A stretch of DNA of 64,000 nucleotides from Chloracidobacterium validum. Its GTDB lineage: Bacteria > Acidobacteriota > Blastocatellia > Chloracidobacteriales > Chloracidobacteriaceae. The position numbers and the translations under genes were made by a program. Positions 53,794 through 63,400 of the stretch are shown one piece after another. The first letter of the stretch is position 1, and each line of letters starts with the position of its first letter. The DNA lies in NCBI RefSeq assembly GCF_018304825.1, contig NZ_CP072648.1, positions 665,501-729,500 of the forward strand, given 5' to 3'. The notes beneath the pieces are model-generated. The model saw only the letters and a list, made by a program, of their open reading frames with translations. It was not told the origin of the DNA and did no database searches.

Positions 53794-54258
53794 TCAGTCC
53801 GCGAGCTTGCGGAGTGCGTCGAGTAGTTCGCCCCGACTACGCTTGAAAATTGGTATGGTTTCAACGTGGCGATAGCGAATCACACCCTGCTTGTCAATGA
53901 TGAACACGGCACGGTTCGCAACCGGAAGCAATCCGCCTAGCATCAGAACGCCATAGGCTTTGCACAGTTGGCGCTCTGGGTCCTCGAGCAAGGGAAACGG
54001 AAACGCAAACTTTTCGGCGAACTTCTGGTGCGCTGCTAGGTCGTTGGTGCTGACGCCCAAGATGACCGCATCGAGTTCCTGGAATTCACTCCAGCCGTCC
54101 CGGTAATCGCACAACTGGGCCGTGCACGTTGGCGTGTCATCACCTGGATAAAACACCAGCACGACATGGCGCTTACCCCGAAACTGGGACAGGGAATAGG
54201 TCTTGCCGTCGTTGGCGGTAAGCGAGAAATCCGGTGCTGTATCTCCCACATTGGGCAT
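53794..54258 (-). CDS. peroxiredoxin (BCP/PrxQ type)
   Basis: Thiol peroxidase of 154 residues that reduces hydrogen peroxide and organic peroxides. [54 protein letters not shown] shows the active site with peroxidatic Cys45 and resolving Cys50 in the Cx4C spacing of PrxQ. The later [27 protein letters not shown] is the Arg-containing family block. It lies between nuoG and the SRPBCC gene, all on one strand. Confidence 0.93.
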   Translation of the reverse strand: MPNVGDTAPDFSLTANDGKTYSLSQFRGKRHVVLVFYPGDDTPTCTAQLCDYRDGWSEFQELDAVILGVSTNDLAAHQKFAEKFAFPFPLLEDPERQLCKAYGVLMLGGLLPVANRAVFIIDKQGVIRYRHVETIPIFKRSRGELLDALRKLAD

Positions 54259-54311
54259 GGTCGGTTTTCCTGTGCGGCGCGCTGGTGGCTGGCGCGCGCT
54301 CGAATCGAAGA

Positions 54312-56552
54312 TCAGTTTCCATTCGCGACGAAATCATGTTCCAGGTTCATGGCTTCCCACTCGCCGCGGTGCGCTTCCCAGAAGGGTTGCGCGTCGTCAA
54401 AGACCTTGACGTGATTGAGTAGCGTGCCACGCGCGAAGAGGCCTTCGCCCATTTCGACGATTCGGTGGTCATGCGAGGCGCTTGGGTCAATCAACGCGGT
54501 TTGTTCGCGCAGCGCGGACTGGAGCGCCACCCGGTCAGCCGAACTCGCCAGTGGTCGCGCTACCGGATATGCGCCCTTAGGCGCTTGCTTGATGGCCGCA
54601 AAGCTCACGCCGGCGTAGCCGGGCACGTCCAGCGCAATATCGTTGAGCAGCGCGCTGGACGAGCCTTTGGCGTTGACATCGAGCCGCATGGCCTTGGCCA
54701 GTGCCTGAATGATCAGCCAGTCTGGGCGACCGCTTCCACCACGTTCAACCACCCGCGCCACGCGCTGCACCTGACCGACATGGTTGGTGAACGTGCCGTC
54801 TTGCTCGGCATAGCTCGTGGCCGGAAACACCACCTTCGCCAGCTTGGCCGTTTCCGTCAGGAAAAGTTCGCTCACAATCAGACATTCGAGCTTGGCTAGC
54901 GCCGCGCGCCAGTGGTGGCCGAGATTCGTGATTGGGTCGGCCCCGGCCAGGTAAGCCGCGCGAATGGTGCCGCCAAAATCGGACATGAGCGTGGTAGCAT
55001 TGACGGCAAGCCCCATGTCAAAAGCTCCGGCCGCGTTGTTGTCGTCGGCCAGCGCCAGGAGGTGAACCGTGGCGTCAGGGCGCGTCAGCGCGCGAATCTG
55101 CGCCACAGCCCGTAACGTTGCCCCGCGCACCTCGGGTCCGGCGATGACAACCAACCGCTCAGCGGTCATTATCGCTTCATGCAGCGCGCGCAAGTCGTGG
55201 CTGGCAACGCCGGCCAGCGCCGCCATAGCTTCCAGACTGGTTTCCTCAAAGAGCGCGCGCACAACGGCGCTTTCACCGTCGGGACGAACATGCAGGAAGA
55301 CATCGGCTTGTCGCCGCGCAATTTTGGTGGCCCGCTGGTTGACCACCAGGATGCGCGCCCCATGCTTGCGCTTGGCGTAGCGCATGGCAAATCCCGTCAG
55401 CGGGCTGTGCTCGGTAGGATCGCCACCAAGTTGGACGATGGTAGTAGCTTGCTTGATATCGTCATGCGTTGCCAGCGGCGCGGAGAGGTGTGCGTAGAAC
55501 TCACCCAGTTCGACGTTACGAAAGTGAGCCAAGTGCGGTGTGTCGAGGGCGCGTCCAAATCGCGCCAAGGCAAAGTTGGCTTCGTTCGTCAGTCGTGGTG
55601 AGCCAACCACCGCTACGGCACGGCCGCCATGCTTGGCGTGAAGATCGCCTAACAGCCGGGCCGCCGTAGCGAGCGCATCGTCCCAGCTCACGGGCTTCAA
55701 GTCGTCGCCCTGGCGAACGAGCGGTTGGGTGAGGCGCGCCGGATTTGAGATGTACGCGCTACCGTAGCGCCCTTTGACACACAGGAATTCGCCGTTGATA
55801 CCGGTCAGGTCTTTCGAGGCCGCCCGGACGTAGGTCTGACCACGAACGCCGAGTTCAAGCTGGCAGCCGTCGGCGCAAAATGAGCAGGTGGTTTGCTGTT
55901 CGCGCATATCCCACGGGCGCGACTTGAAGCGTGAATCCACCGAGAGCAGCGCCCCGACCGGGCAAACCTCGACGCAGTTGCCACACTGCTCGCAGTGCAG
56001 GTCTTGCCCGTAAAAGCCAATCACTTCTTTTGTTCCGCGGAAGACCTTGGTGAGAGCGTGCACGTCCATCCAGTCTTCACACACGCGCACGCAGCGGTAG
56101 CACTTCACGCACCGTTGCTCATCATAAGCAATGAAAGGGGAGAGGCGGCGCTCGTCCTTGGCGTTTTTGGCAACTTCATAGCCGGCGTACAGCGCTCCAT
56201 GCTGGAACGCCATATCCTGAAGTTCGCACTGACCACCCTTGTCGCACACCGGACAGTCAAGCGGGTGATTGCCCAGAATGAAGTCAAGCATCCCTTTGCG
56301 CGCTTCGATGACCTCATCCGAGCTGGCTGTGACCACCATGCCATCCGTGATGGTGACTGTGCAGGCCGTGGCCAGCTTCGGAATCTTCTCGACGCGCACC
56401 AGGCACATCCGGCAGGCCGCTTGCGACGTGAGGTCGGGGTAGTAGCAAAAGTTCGGAATGTCAATGCCCTGTGAAGCACAAAACTCCAGCAGCAGCATGC
56501 CCTTTGGGGCCTGGTAGGTCTTACCGTCGATCGTGAGCGTGACAAGTTCCAT
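54312..56552 (-). CDS. nuoG: NADH-quinone oxidoreductase subunit G
   Basis: Iron-sulfur subunit of the peripheral arm of complex I. The 746 residues carry a [2Fe-2S] site (Cys36, Cys47, Cys50, Cys64), the His-ligated [4Fe-4S] N5 site (His96, Cys100, Cys103, Cys109), two [4Fe-4S] sets around Cys148-158 and Cys187-197, and an extra set (Cys223, Cys226, Cys230, Cys258) corresponding to N7. A molybdopterin-like domain without cofactor role follows. No other nuo gene is adjacent, so this subunit is unlinked here. A formate-dehydrogenase-like role is less likely given the gene order of clusters. Confidence 0.9.
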   Translation of the reverse strand: MELVTLTIDGKTYQAPKGMLLLEFCASQGIDIPNFCYYPDLTSQAACRMCLVRVEKIPKLATACTVTITDGMVVTASSDEVIEARKGMLDFILGNHPLDCPVCDKGGQCELQDMAFQHGALYAGYEVAKNAKDERRLSPFIAYDEQRCVKCYRCVRVCEDWMDVHALTKVFRGTKEVIGFYGQDLHCEQCGNCVEVCPVGALLSVDSRFKSRPWDMREQQTTCSFCADGCQLELGVRGQTYVRAASKDLTGINGEFLCVKGRYGSAYISNPARLTQPLVRQGDDLKPVSWDDALATAARLLGDLHAKHGGRAVAVVGSPRLTNEANFALARFGRALDTPHLAHFRNVELGEFYAHLSAPLATHDDIKQATTIVQLGGDPTEHSPLTGFAMRYAKRKHGARILVVNQRATKIARRQADVFLHVRPDGESAVVRALFEETSLEAMAALAGVASHDLRALHEAIMTAERLVVIAGPEVRGATLRAVAQIRALTRPDATVHLLALADDNNAAGAFDMGLAVNATTLMSDFGGTIRAAYLAGADPITNLGHHWRAALAKLECLIVSELFLTETAKLAKVVFPATSYAEQDGTFTNHVGQVQRVARVVERGGSGRPDWLIIQALAKAMRLDVNAKGSSSALLNDIALDVPGYAGVSFAAIKQAPKGAYPVARPLASSADRVALQSALREQTALIDPSASHDHRIVEMGEGLFARGTLLNHVKVFDDAQPFWEAHRGEWEAMNLEHDFVANGN

Positions 56553-56834
56553 CGTGGGACAGTTGAGAAATCAGACGAGCGGAGTTTTGAGCACACAAAG
56601 TGTGGGTTATAGTACCGTCGCATTTTCAGAGCTGACAAGCTGGCTTGCCTCCCACAAGCCGTGAACTCCATTCATTCCAGAGCTTGGTTTCAAGTCTTGC
56701 CCGGTGCGTGCACCCCAGACCAACACAAATCAGTCAACCTGCATCAATGGCTACAGTCATAGTAGCTACTGCGGCATTGGCTTACGCAAGATGACTGACT
56801 AGATCTCTTACTAGAGAGGAAAGGAATCCCGATC

Positions 56835-58058
56835 ATGAAACGTTGCTTTACTCAAAGCATTGCCACCAGTCTTGGCCTCATCGCGCTCTTTGGAGCCGCG
56901 TGGCCGGTGCTTCCCGCTCGTCAGTCGGCGCTCGGCGGGGTCGTTTTCGCTCAACGCTTTCGGGACGTCATTGTGCCCACCGGAACCATTTTGCGGGTCC
57001 AAATGGACCGCACCATTTCGTCGCGCACGGCGCGCGTCGGCGATACCTTCACGGCCACCGTTTTTGAGCCAGTCATCGTGGACGGCCGCACGGTAATTCC
57101 ACAGGGCACACAGGTTCAGGGCCGCGTAACCCAAGTGCAACCTGCCGAGCGGCGCGGACGCTCCGGGTCCATTGCCGTGGACTTCGATCGCATCATTTTT
57201 GCCAATGGCGTATCGCGCGACATCCGTGCCTCGCTCACCAGCCTTGATCCCAATGAGCGCGAGCAAATTGATAGTGAGGGGCGCGCACGTGGCGGCAGTT
57301 CGACCAAGCGCAACGTTATCTTTGTTGGTGGCGGCGCGGGTGCTGGCGCGGCCATCGGCGCGATTGCTGGTGGCGGCAAAGGCGCGGCCATTGGCGCTGG
57401 CATTGGCGCTGCGGCTGGGGTTCTCGGTGCGTTGCTTTCCAAGGGACAAGAAGCCCAGGTGAAGAGTGGGTATCGCTTTGGCGTCGAACTCGACCAATCG
57501 CTGCGCGTGCCAAGTGACGTGGATAGTGGAGGTGTCGGTGGCAGCAGTGGAGGCACTGGCGGCGGCTTGGATGACTATGGCTACGATGCGGCACGGGGGG
57601 AATACACGGCCTCTGACATCGTCCGGCGGGCGCAAACCGAACTACGACGGCAGGGTTTCTACACCGGCGACATCACGGGTAACTTGGGGCAGCTTACCCG
57701 TCAGGCAATCGGCGAGTTTCAGCGTCAACAGGGACTTTCTGTTACACGCCGTCTCGACCGTGAAACGGCGCGCGCGTTGGGCCTGCTCTTCGGCAGTGGA
57801 AATACGACCGGACCGAATGATCCAAACGAAGACTTTGGCTTTGGATATGACCCGAATGCCGGCGAATACACGGCCAGTGAGATTGTGCGTCGGGCGCAGA
57901 CGGAGTTGCGGCGGGAGCGGCTTTACAATGGACGTATCTCCGGCCGCCTCGACGCCGAGACCCGCGACGCCATCCAGCGTTTTCAGGAAGAACGCGGCCT
58001 CCCAACAACCGGCCGCCTCGACCGGGAAACCGCTTTAGCAATGGGTGTGGTGTACTAG
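56835..58058 (+). CDS. exported protein with glycine zipper and two peptidoglycan-binding domains
   Basis: A 407-residue protein with a strong Shine-Dalgarno (GAGAGGAAAGGA) and a signal peptide. Residues about 45-145 form a beta-rich domain (GTILRVQMDRTISSRTARVGDTFTATVFEPVIVDGRTVIPQGTQVQGRVTQV) seen in many acidobacterial exported proteins. A glycine zipper (about 165-205: GGGAGAGAAIGAIAGGGKGAAIGAGIGAAAGVLGALL) follows. Two PG_binding_1 domains (about 258-315 and 350-405) share ASDIVRRAQTELRRQGFYTGDITG-type sequence. It probably anchors something to the cell wall; exact role is unknown. Confidence 0.88.
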   Translation: MKRCFTQSIATSLGLIALFGAAWPVLPARQSALGGVVFAQRFRDVIVPTGTILRVQMDRTISSRTARVGDTFTATVFEPVIVDGRTVIPQGTQVQGRVTQVQPAERRGRSGSIAVDFDRIIFANGVSRDIRASLTSLDPNEREQIDSEGRARGGSSTKRNVIFVGGGAGAGAAIGAIAGGGKGAAIGAGIGAAAGVLGALLSKGQEAQVKSGYRFGVELDQSLRVPSDVDSGGVGGSSGGTGGGLDDYGYDAARGEYTASDIVRRAQTELRRQGFYTGDITGNLGQLTRQAIGEFQRQQGLSVTRRLDRETARALGLLFGSGNTTGPNDPNEDFGFGYDPNAGEYTASEIVRRAQTELRRERLYNGRISGRLDAETRDAIQRFQEERGLPTTGRLDRETALAMGVVY

Positions 58059-58085
58059 CGCCCATCCCCATGCCCAAACAATCGG

Positions 58086-58121
58086 CGCCGGGAGCCTGGC
58101 GCGAATGCCAGGCTCCCGGCG
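58086..58121. terminator. bidirectional terminator hairpin
   Basis: A perfect 15-pair stem (CGCCGGGAGCCTGGC and its complement) closes on a six-base loop, between two convergent genes. Only a short TTT follows on the plus strand, so it is a strong hairpin with a weak U-tract. Confidence 0.75.
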
Positions 58122-58152
58122 TTTGCTTGGCTTGGGTTTCAAAGCTCAGGTT

Positions 58153-59571
58153 TCAAGTGAAGCGGCGGACGGTGCGGTGACCAAGGAAGCGCCGGATTTC
58201 ATCCACGGCGGTGTTGAGCAATCCCTCGCGGTTCAAGAGCGACTTGACATACTGCGGCGCAAGCGCCTCCTGCATCGGCTCAAAGCCGTGTTCGATAAGG
58301 CTCCAGCCGGGCCGCAACTTGGACGCCATGCCCTCCAGCAGCGATAGGCTGCGAAAAACATAGACGAGTTCAGGTGGCAGGTTCAGCCCCAGCTCGCGAG
58401 CCGTCCGCTCAATTGCCAGACCAACGCCGAGCATCCGGCTCTGGGCATTCAGCCCGCGTTGGTGAAGCTGGATGATTTCCTCGATGAAAGCGTGGATGCG
58501 GCGGCGATTCGTGCCTTCCGAGACAATACCGGTTTCATAGAGGCCGTCCACGAGGCGCTCCCGGTCGCCGCGCAGTCCGGCGACAACCGAATCAAGGATG
58601 ATGGCCCGTGTCTCGCGCGATAGACGGCAGACCATGCCGTAATCAAGCAAAATCAACTGCCCCCCATCGCCAACGAGAATGTTCCCAGGGTGTGGGTCGG
58701 CGTGATACACGCCAGCCACGAAAATCATTTCGGCATAAAGCTTCACCAAGCGCGCAATCAGGTCGTCAAAGTCAAAACCGGCTGCTCGGAGGCGTTCAAC
58801 ATCAGTGAACTTCACGCCTGGGCAGTATTCCATGACGATGACTTGGGAACCCGAGACCTCTGGGTAGATGAGCGGCACGGTCACGTCTTCCCGCCGGGCC
58901 AACACCCGCGCCAGGGTTTCGAGGTTTTCCATTTCATTGGTCAAGTCCAGTTCCTGCGCCATGCCCTTTGAGCCTTCCGCAATCGCGGTTGACAGCATGC
59001 GCGTCAACGAGTTGGAAAACCGCTGATCGAGTTGCCGCATGACAAAACCAGCGATCTTGAGATCAATGGCCATTTGCGCCGGGATGTCGGGCCGGACAAA
59101 CTTGACGGCAACATCCTGCCCCTGCCAAACCGCATAGTGAACCTGTGCCAGCGAGGCCGCTGCCAGTGCCTGGTCGTCAAAGCGGTCAAACACGGCTTCA
59201 AGGCGCGTTCCGTAAATCGCTTCGAGCGTCCGGCGGGCTTCCCGGCCGGGGAGTGGCGTAATGCCATCCTGGAGTTTGGCAATTTCTTCGATATAGACCG
59301 CTGGCACGAGGTCAGGGCGGGTGCTGACGAGTTGCCCCAGCTTAATGAAGGCCGTGCCCAGCGTTTCGATATGCTGCTTGATAGTCTGCGCCCGCTGCCG
59401 GTGGATTTGCTCCGAAACGTGACGCGGTGCGCCAAATGCTAGATACCGCCGCTGGTCGCGTACGAACGCTAGCGTGGTCGGGAGTGCCAGCCGCAGCATG
59501 GCGGTTGCCCGCCGGGCAAGATGCACCTGCTGAACAAGGGACGCAAATCGGGATGAAGGACGATGTGACAT
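58153..59571 (-). CDS. UbiB/ABC1 (AarF-family) atypical kinase
   Basis: A 472-residue member of the ABC1/UbiB family, which uses a kinase-like fold with ATPase activity and supports quinone synthesis or lipid trafficking. The family KxGQ motif is in GTAFIKLGQLVSTRPDLVP, the Ala-rich nucleotide loop in ALAAASLAQVH, and the kinase DPHPGN and LDYG motifs in YHADPHPGNILVGDGGQLILLDYGMV. A membrane anchor at the end is weak or absent. It is convergent with the peptidoglycan-binding protein; the CYTH gene lies 37 bases upstream on the same strand. Confidence 0.92.
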   Translation of the reverse strand: MSHRPSSRFASLVQQVHLARRATAMLRLALPTTLAFVRDQRRYLAFGAPRHVSEQIHRQRAQTIKQHIETLGTAFIKLGQLVSTRPDLVPAVYIEEIAKLQDGITPLPGREARRTLEAIYGTRLEAVFDRFDDQALAAASLAQVHYAVWQGQDVAVKFVRPDIPAQMAIDLKIAGFVMRQLDQRFSNSLTRMLSTAIAEGSKGMAQELDLTNEMENLETLARVLARREDVTVPLIYPEVSGSQVIVMEYCPGVKFTDVERLRAAGFDFDDLIARLVKLYAEMIFVAGVYHADPHPGNILVGDGGQLILLDYGMVCRLSRETRAIILDSVVAGLRGDRERLVDGLYETGIVSEGTNRRRIHAFIEEIIQLHQRGLNAQSRMLGVGLAIERTARELGLNLPPELVYVFRSLSLLEGMASKLRPGWSLIEHGFEPMQEALAPQYVKSLLNREGLLNTAVDEIRRFLGHRTVRRFT

Positions 59572-59608
59572 GGCAAAAACGTAGCATCAACAGTCAAGCG
59601 AGCTATTT

Positions 59609-60217
59609 CTATCGTCCATCACCAACCGCCAAAGCGAAAGTCATATCTTCAAGTGGCCGTCCCATTGCCTGGCAACGTTCAAATTGGAGTCGTGGGTAAG
59701 AGGCGGTAATGTAGTCATCGCGCGCCAGTCCAAGCTGCTGAATCAGGCGCTCAATGGCTGCTTGGTCGCCTTCGAGTTCAACAAAGCATCCAATCGGGGT
59801 CTCGTCAAACATGGCCCATAGGTCAAGACCGGTTGAGTGGCGGAGCCGATAGATTGTGCGGAACTTCTGGTAACGAAAGGTTTTTTCAAAACCTAGCTTC
59901 TTGAATAACTGGATGAGCGTGTGACCATCGGAGACGGTTAATTCAAGCTCCTCACGAACCTTGACGCCACTTGCCGGGGTTTCGACTGGTTTACCTTTAT
60001 GCGTCACCGTCGCGCCATCCAGGTCATCCCGAAGACGAACCCGCAGCGCCTGACGTGTGTTGAAGAGCGACCGGGTAGGCGTGTCAAAGAGCCAGTTGTC
60101 CTCGAAGTGGCGCGGTGTGGTGAGTTCCAGCGTAAACCCGGCCGCTGTCAGTCGTTGCTGGAGCGCATCGAGCGTCGGGCCAGCCAACTTAATTTCAGCT
60201 TCGATCTGCGATGGCAT
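59609..60217 (-). CDS. CYTH-domain protein (class IV adenylate cyclase/thiamine triphosphatase fold)
   Basis: A 202-residue CYTH protein, which acts on triphosphates with a divalent metal. The N-terminal IEAEIKL holds the ExExK signature, followed by YFEDNWLFDTP-type text (HFEDNWLFDTPTRSL), the basic RQALRVRLRDD strand and THKGK. Further family blocks are VREELELTV, KTFRYQKFRTIYRL and CFVELEGDQAAIERLIQQLGL with the acidic pair. Substrate cannot be told apart by eye: cyclic AMP synthesis, thiamine triphosphate hydrolysis and polyphosphate hydrolysis all occur. Confidence 0.92.
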   Translation of the reverse strand: MPSQIEAEIKLAGPTLDALQQRLTAAGFTLELTTPRHFEDNWLFDTPTRSLFNTRQALRVRLRDDLDGATVTHKGKPVETPASGVKVREELELTVSDGHTLIQLFKKLGFEKTFRYQKFRTIYRLRHSTGLDLWAMFDETPIGCFVELEGDQAAIERLIQQLGLARDDYITASYPRLQFERCQAMGRPLEDMTFALAVGDGR

Positions 60218-60487
60218 GGATACGTTCCAGCAGTCGTTGAAGATAGCTCTTGAAGTTCCGCTCAGAAAACAGCATTGGTAGTTAGGGCAAACCTAGCGAT
60301 CGCCTCGATTATCGTCAAAATTATCGCTAAGCGGTTGCCGAAACCCATTTCGACGTTAGAAAGTATAAGTTGCAACCAGGAAAACTCAATCTTGCGTGAT
60401 AGCTCTCATCTACCATCCGCAAAAGTCACGTTTGCGGGCCTTGCCGTCTATTTCCGCCAGTCGTTTCGATTGAGGTGATTACCAGCG

Positions 60488-63400
60488 ATGTCGGAGCCAA
60501 TCCAGAACCAACTTGAAGCACCGCCTATACCGCCGTTTGATGGAGAGGTCGTCAAATTTGAAAGCGAAACATACGCTTTTGTCCATCCAGCTCAGTGGGA
60601 AGTGATTCACCTGAGAGGCTTCAAGTATGGTGCACGGAGCACTGATGGTATGGCTGCGCTTTTCCGGTTTGTTGCCGACTACTTACCAGACGTTTCTGAA
60701 GAGGGGACGCTGGCATCGGCGCTGAATGACCTGCTGGATGAGCTGCCACCAAGCATTCGCGGGGACAAGTTCACAACCGGATTGTACACCGGCCTTACCG
60801 CGCAACTGGAAGCGGTGTGGCAAGGCATCCCGTACCTGTTTTGGGGAGTCGTGATTACTCGCACCGGTTCGTCTCCGGCAACGCTTTCGCGCGGGCTTCT
60901 GATGGTTGCCGTTCCGGTCGCGGCGCTCGATGTCGGAGAGAGCGTCGCCCGATTCATACTCGACAGCTTTGCCGTTGCTGGGCAGTCGGTCACTGACGCC
61001 CGGATTTCCATGAGTCAAATCGAAGCCGTTGAGTTTGACCCGAGTAGCTTGGTTGAGACCCGTCGCCTAGCCGAGGAAACCAATATCTCGACCCTGGAAG
61101 ACCTGCCAGCCCACCCACCAGAGCGAGAGCGACTACCAGATTGGAAGATTGCGGTCAGCACCCTGACGATAAGTGACGGAGGCTACGGCGACGGGCCGCT
61201 GTCGGTTGCCAAGTTTTTGCGTCCAAACGGAATTACCTGTGACCCGCAGGGCAATCTCTATGTTGCCGACTTCGGTGGCCATCGCATTCGGCAAATCTCG
61301 GTGGACGGCATGGTGCGCACCTTGGCCGGCAACGGTCGCGCCGGCAACCGGGATGACCTCGGACTGCTGGCTGAGTTCAATGGGCCACGCGGAGTCGCCT
61401 ATGCGTCGGGTTATCTTTATGTCGCCGATCTCAATAACGCCTGTATTCGTCGGGTGACACTGGATGGTGCCGTGACGACGTTGGCCGGCGACGGCGTTGA
61501 AGGGACGCGCGATGGCGTCGGCAAGCAGGCGCGCTTCAAATCGCCGCGCGCTATCGCGGTGGACGCGCTTGGCACGGTGTATGTGGCGGATGATGCGCGG
61601 ATTCGCTGTATTTCCCCGAATGGCATGGTGACAACCCGGGCTGGTAGCGAACCAGGTTGTCTGGACGGCCCGGCCGCCACAGCGCAGTTCGATACCCTGA
61701 GTGGGTTGGCGCTTGACCGGGTCGGCAACCTCTACCTCGCCGATGCCGGCAACCGCCGCCTGCGTAAACTAAGCCGGGACGGCCAAGTAACGACCTTGCC
61801 GGTCGGCCCGGATGCCCAAACGGATACACCGATTTTGCACCCCGTGGCGGTTTGCGTCGGCCCGGATGGCACGCTGTATGTACTCGATGTTGCTGACTTC
61901 TCACTCAAGGCTGTATTGCCTGGAGGCCAAGTCGTACGGATCGCCGGTGACCAGCAAGGAAACAGTGATGGCGATGAAAAAACAGCCAAGTTCTGGATGC
62001 CGACGGCGCTCGCGCACTTCAATGATCGGTTGTATGTCACCGACCGTGAGCAGCATGCCATCCGACTGGTTCGACTGTACCACGGCGCTTCGCCACTCAA
62101 TGTGGCGCTGGAGGGTCCTACCGAACAGTTTGGTGCGCCGCCGGCACCCGAAGACAGCAAGCAGACTAAGCCTTCCGTCGCGGTGATCGTTCCTCAGCCA
62201 GGCACGGTGGTTCCACATGGCGTTCCACCCTTCGCCGCGCAAGCCGGATTAACGACAACCGATCTCGATGATTTGGTTGTCGAGGTTGTGACAGGGAGGG
62301 CGGCTGGGTTGGTGGATGGCGTTGGCGCCGTCGCTCAACTCAACCATCCCGTCGGCTTGGCCCTTGACGCCGAGGGGGTACTCTACATTGCCGATCACTT
62401 CAACCATGCCATTCGCAAGCTCACTCCCGATGGCTATCTACAGACGGTGGCTGGCGGTCACCAGCGCGGGTTTCGGGACGGACGCGGCAATGAAGCCGAA
62501 TTCAACGGGCCACTCGGCATTGCCGTCGGGCGACAGGGTGAAGTCTATGTGGCCGACCATCTCAACGCCCGCGTCCGCGTCGTGACACCAGATGGCGAGG
62601 TGCGAACCCTTGCCGGAACGGGCGTACCCACAATCGAAGACGGCCCGGTGACCGCTGCCAGCTTTGAAGGACCCAAAGGCCTTGCCGTGGATATGCATGG
62701 CATCGTGTATGTTACGGATGGGGTTGTGGTTCGCGTGATAACGCCGGATGGGCAAGTACAAACCCTTGCCGGACAAGCGCGTGGTTTTCGGGACGGTATC
62801 GGCGCGCGGGCAATGTTTGGCTGGGTGTATGCCATTACACTCGATGTGTCCGGGCGGTGCTATGTCACGGATGCCGCCAACCATGCCATCCGCTGTGTTT
62901 TTCCAGATGGCACGGTAAAAACCGTGTTTGGCGGCGGCCAAGAGCGCCAGTTGAACTTTCCAAACGGATTATCCGCGGATGTGTTTGGCAACCTCTACGT
63001 GGCCGATACCAATCACCATCGCGTCCTGCGTTTGACCCCAACTGGGACAGATACCTACACGGCGGCGCTGATTTGTGGCCAGCGCCGTGGCCGCCAGACT
63101 GGACCCGCACGCGAGGCTGAACTCGATGCTCCACGCGGAATCGTTGTGGGTTTTCACCATGACCTTTACGTTGCGGATTCCAATGCAAACCGCATTCTAC
63201 GGGTTCGATCAGTTCGACTGGAGTCTCCCCCTTCGCCCAGCCACTGGCAGGCAGCTCCGTTGTCTGCGGCTCCGTTGTCTGTTGCTGCGGACGCCCAGAC
63301 TCCGGAGGGGGCACTGAGTGAAGCTGAAACTGTCAGCGAATCGCTGTCCTCACTTGCATTATCTTCCCGACCAAGTTCGGCGCCGGCTGACGTAGCGGCC

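Noticed and set aside
60296-60303. GCGATCGC octamer (HIP1-like), also near 52371
   Set aside because: Only isolated copies are seen; without enrichment this is expected by chance in GC-rich DNA.
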